Shown here piece after piece: positions 4,593 through 5,353 of a stretch of 5,353 nucleotides of DNA. Below the pieces are notes generated by a model. That model was not told where the DNA came from. It searched no databases and saw nothing but the letters and a program-made list of their open reading frames with translations. Numbering within the stretch: position 1 is the stretch's first letter; each line of letters starts with the position of its first letter. A program made the translations under genes and the position numbers. Source of the stretch: an uncultured Faecalibacterium sp. (GTDB taxonomy: Bacteria; Bacillota; Clostridia; Oscillospirales; Ruminococcaceae); assembly GCA_900765105.1 (NCBI GenBank), contig CAAFQM010000031.1, forward strand, positions 1-5,353, written 5' to 3'.

Positions 4593-5353
4593 TTACTTGC
4601 GGTTTGCCAGCAGAGTCTCGATCTTCTTCAGCGGATCAATGATGCTGGAAACGGACATATCGTGGTTCAGAGCCACCACGAAGTAAGCAGCATACTTGGA
4701 AACATCCACGTCCACATACCAGTCGCGGGTCAGCAGTTCGGGCATGCGGTAGGTCAGGTTGGTGCCGACAACATAGGTCAGCTTACCCTCGGCCACAGCC
4801 TTGTCGAACTTTTCCAGACCGCTGGTGAACAGCGGGAAGGTGGCATTGGCGATGATGCGGCCTGCACCGCGCTCCTTCAGGTTGCTTGCCACTTCCAGCA
4901 TGCTCTCGCCGGAAGCGATGATATCGTCGGCGATAAAGACGGTCTTGCCTTCCACGCTCTCGCCCAGATATTCATGGGCAACAATGGGGTTGCGGCCGTT
5001 GACTACGCGGGTGTAATCGCGGCGCTTATAGAACATGCCCAGATTGCAGCCCAGCACGCTGGAGAAGTACATGTTGCGGTTCATGGCACCCTCGTCCGGG
5101 CTGACCACGGTGAACTTGCTCTTGTCGAAGGAGATGTCCGGATCTTTCTTCAGCAGGCTCTTGAGCACCTGATAGGTGGGCATTGCATTGTCGAAGCTCA
5201 TCAGCGGCACGGCGTTCTGCACGCGGGGGTCGTGAGCATCAAAGGTGATGATGTTCTTCACGCCCATGGTCTGCAGCTCCTGCAGAGCCACAGCACAGTC
5301 CAGACTCTCGCGCACCACACGGCGGTGCTGACGGCCGCCGTACAGGCTGGGCA
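4593..5353 (-). CDS. prs: Ribose-phosphate diphosphokinase (PRPP synthetase), divergent type; start lies past the right edge
   Basis: The visible 252 or so residues run from PSLYGGRQHRRVVRESLDCA to the TAA at 4595-4593. PRPP synthetase transfers pyrophosphate from ATP to ribose 5-phosphate, feeding purine, pyrimidine, NAD, histidine and tryptophan synthesis in the cytosol. Landmarks in order are RQHRRVVRES; the FDAHDPRVQNA segment (D-x-H plus a downstream Gln, as in the ATP/ribose site); VVSPDEGAMNRN; the flexible-loop YKRRDY with its catalytic Lys-Arg; and the PRPP-binding signature ADDIIASGES (about 4902-4931). The motifs differ from E. coli Prs (for example ASGES for DTGGT), and the stretch between KRR and DDII is a little longer, so this is a distinct clostridial subgroup. 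A GTG at 5318 could open a shorter frame, but homology continues upstream of it, so it is internal. Convergent with the MATE gene and sharing its terminator. Function is inferred from family. Confidence 0.88.
   Translation of the reverse strand, partial: PSLYGGRQHRRVVRESLDCAVALQELQTMGVKNIITFDAHDPRVQNAVPLMSFDNAMPTYQVLKSLLKKDPDISFDKSKFTVVSPDEGAMNRNMYFSSVLGCNLGMFYKRRDYTRVVNGRNPIVAHEYLGESVEGKTVFIADDIIASGESMLEVASNLKERGAGRIIANATFPLFTSGLEKFDKAVAEGKLTYVVGTNLTYRMPELLTRDWYVDVDVSKYAAYFVVALNHDMSVSSIIDPLKKIETLLANRK

Overview
The window reads as chromosomal DNA of a Gram-positive, low-oxygen Clostridia-type bacterium. The gene order ylxM-ffh-rpsP is typical of Firmicutes. The fairly GC-rich third codon positions and the protein flavour fit the Oscillospiraceae (Faecalibacterium/Subdoligranulum-like gut bacteria). 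That family-level placement is an inference from recall, not a database result. I see no phage, transposon, CRISPR or tRNA/rRNA sequence.

Layout. (1) 1-1938, minus strand: a signal-recognition-particle operon read right to left, ylxM -> ffh -> rpsP. The rpsP gene runs off the left edge. A near-consensus sigma-A promoter (TTGACA, 17 bp, TATACT with an extended TGC) lies at 2007-2035. The predicted mRNA begins with two small hairpins. A 10-bp perfect stem with a 24-nt loop sits between ffh and rpsP. (2) 1939-2202: a divergent intergenic region holding that promoter, a weaker rightward promoter, and a leader with a terminator-like hairpin. (3) 2203-3117, plus strand: a cysteine-synthase-fold protein with Arg at the position of the PLP-binding lysine and an altered asparagine loop, so probably not a conventional PLP enzyme. 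(4) 3191-4519, plus strand: a complete MATE-family efflux protein, probably co-transcribed with gene 3. (5) 4545-4584: a strong hairpin with T-runs on both sides, serving as a bidirectional terminator for the converging genes. (6) 4593-5353, minus strand: the C-terminal two thirds or more of a divergent ribose-phosphate diphosphokinase (PRPP synthetase), with its start beyond the right edge.

How the genes work together. The left operon is housekeeping: Ffh is the SRP GTPase that delivers nascent membrane proteins, YlxM is its usual small partner, and S16 is a ribosomal protein. The right-hand prs supplies PRPP for nucleotide, histidine and tryptophan synthesis. Between them lies an accessory-looking pair, the cysteine-synthase-like protein plus the MATE exporter. 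The most notable observation is the apparent CysK-type pseudoenzyme, its potentially switchable leader and its exporter neighbour. Whether these form a functional unit cannot be decided from this sequence alone.
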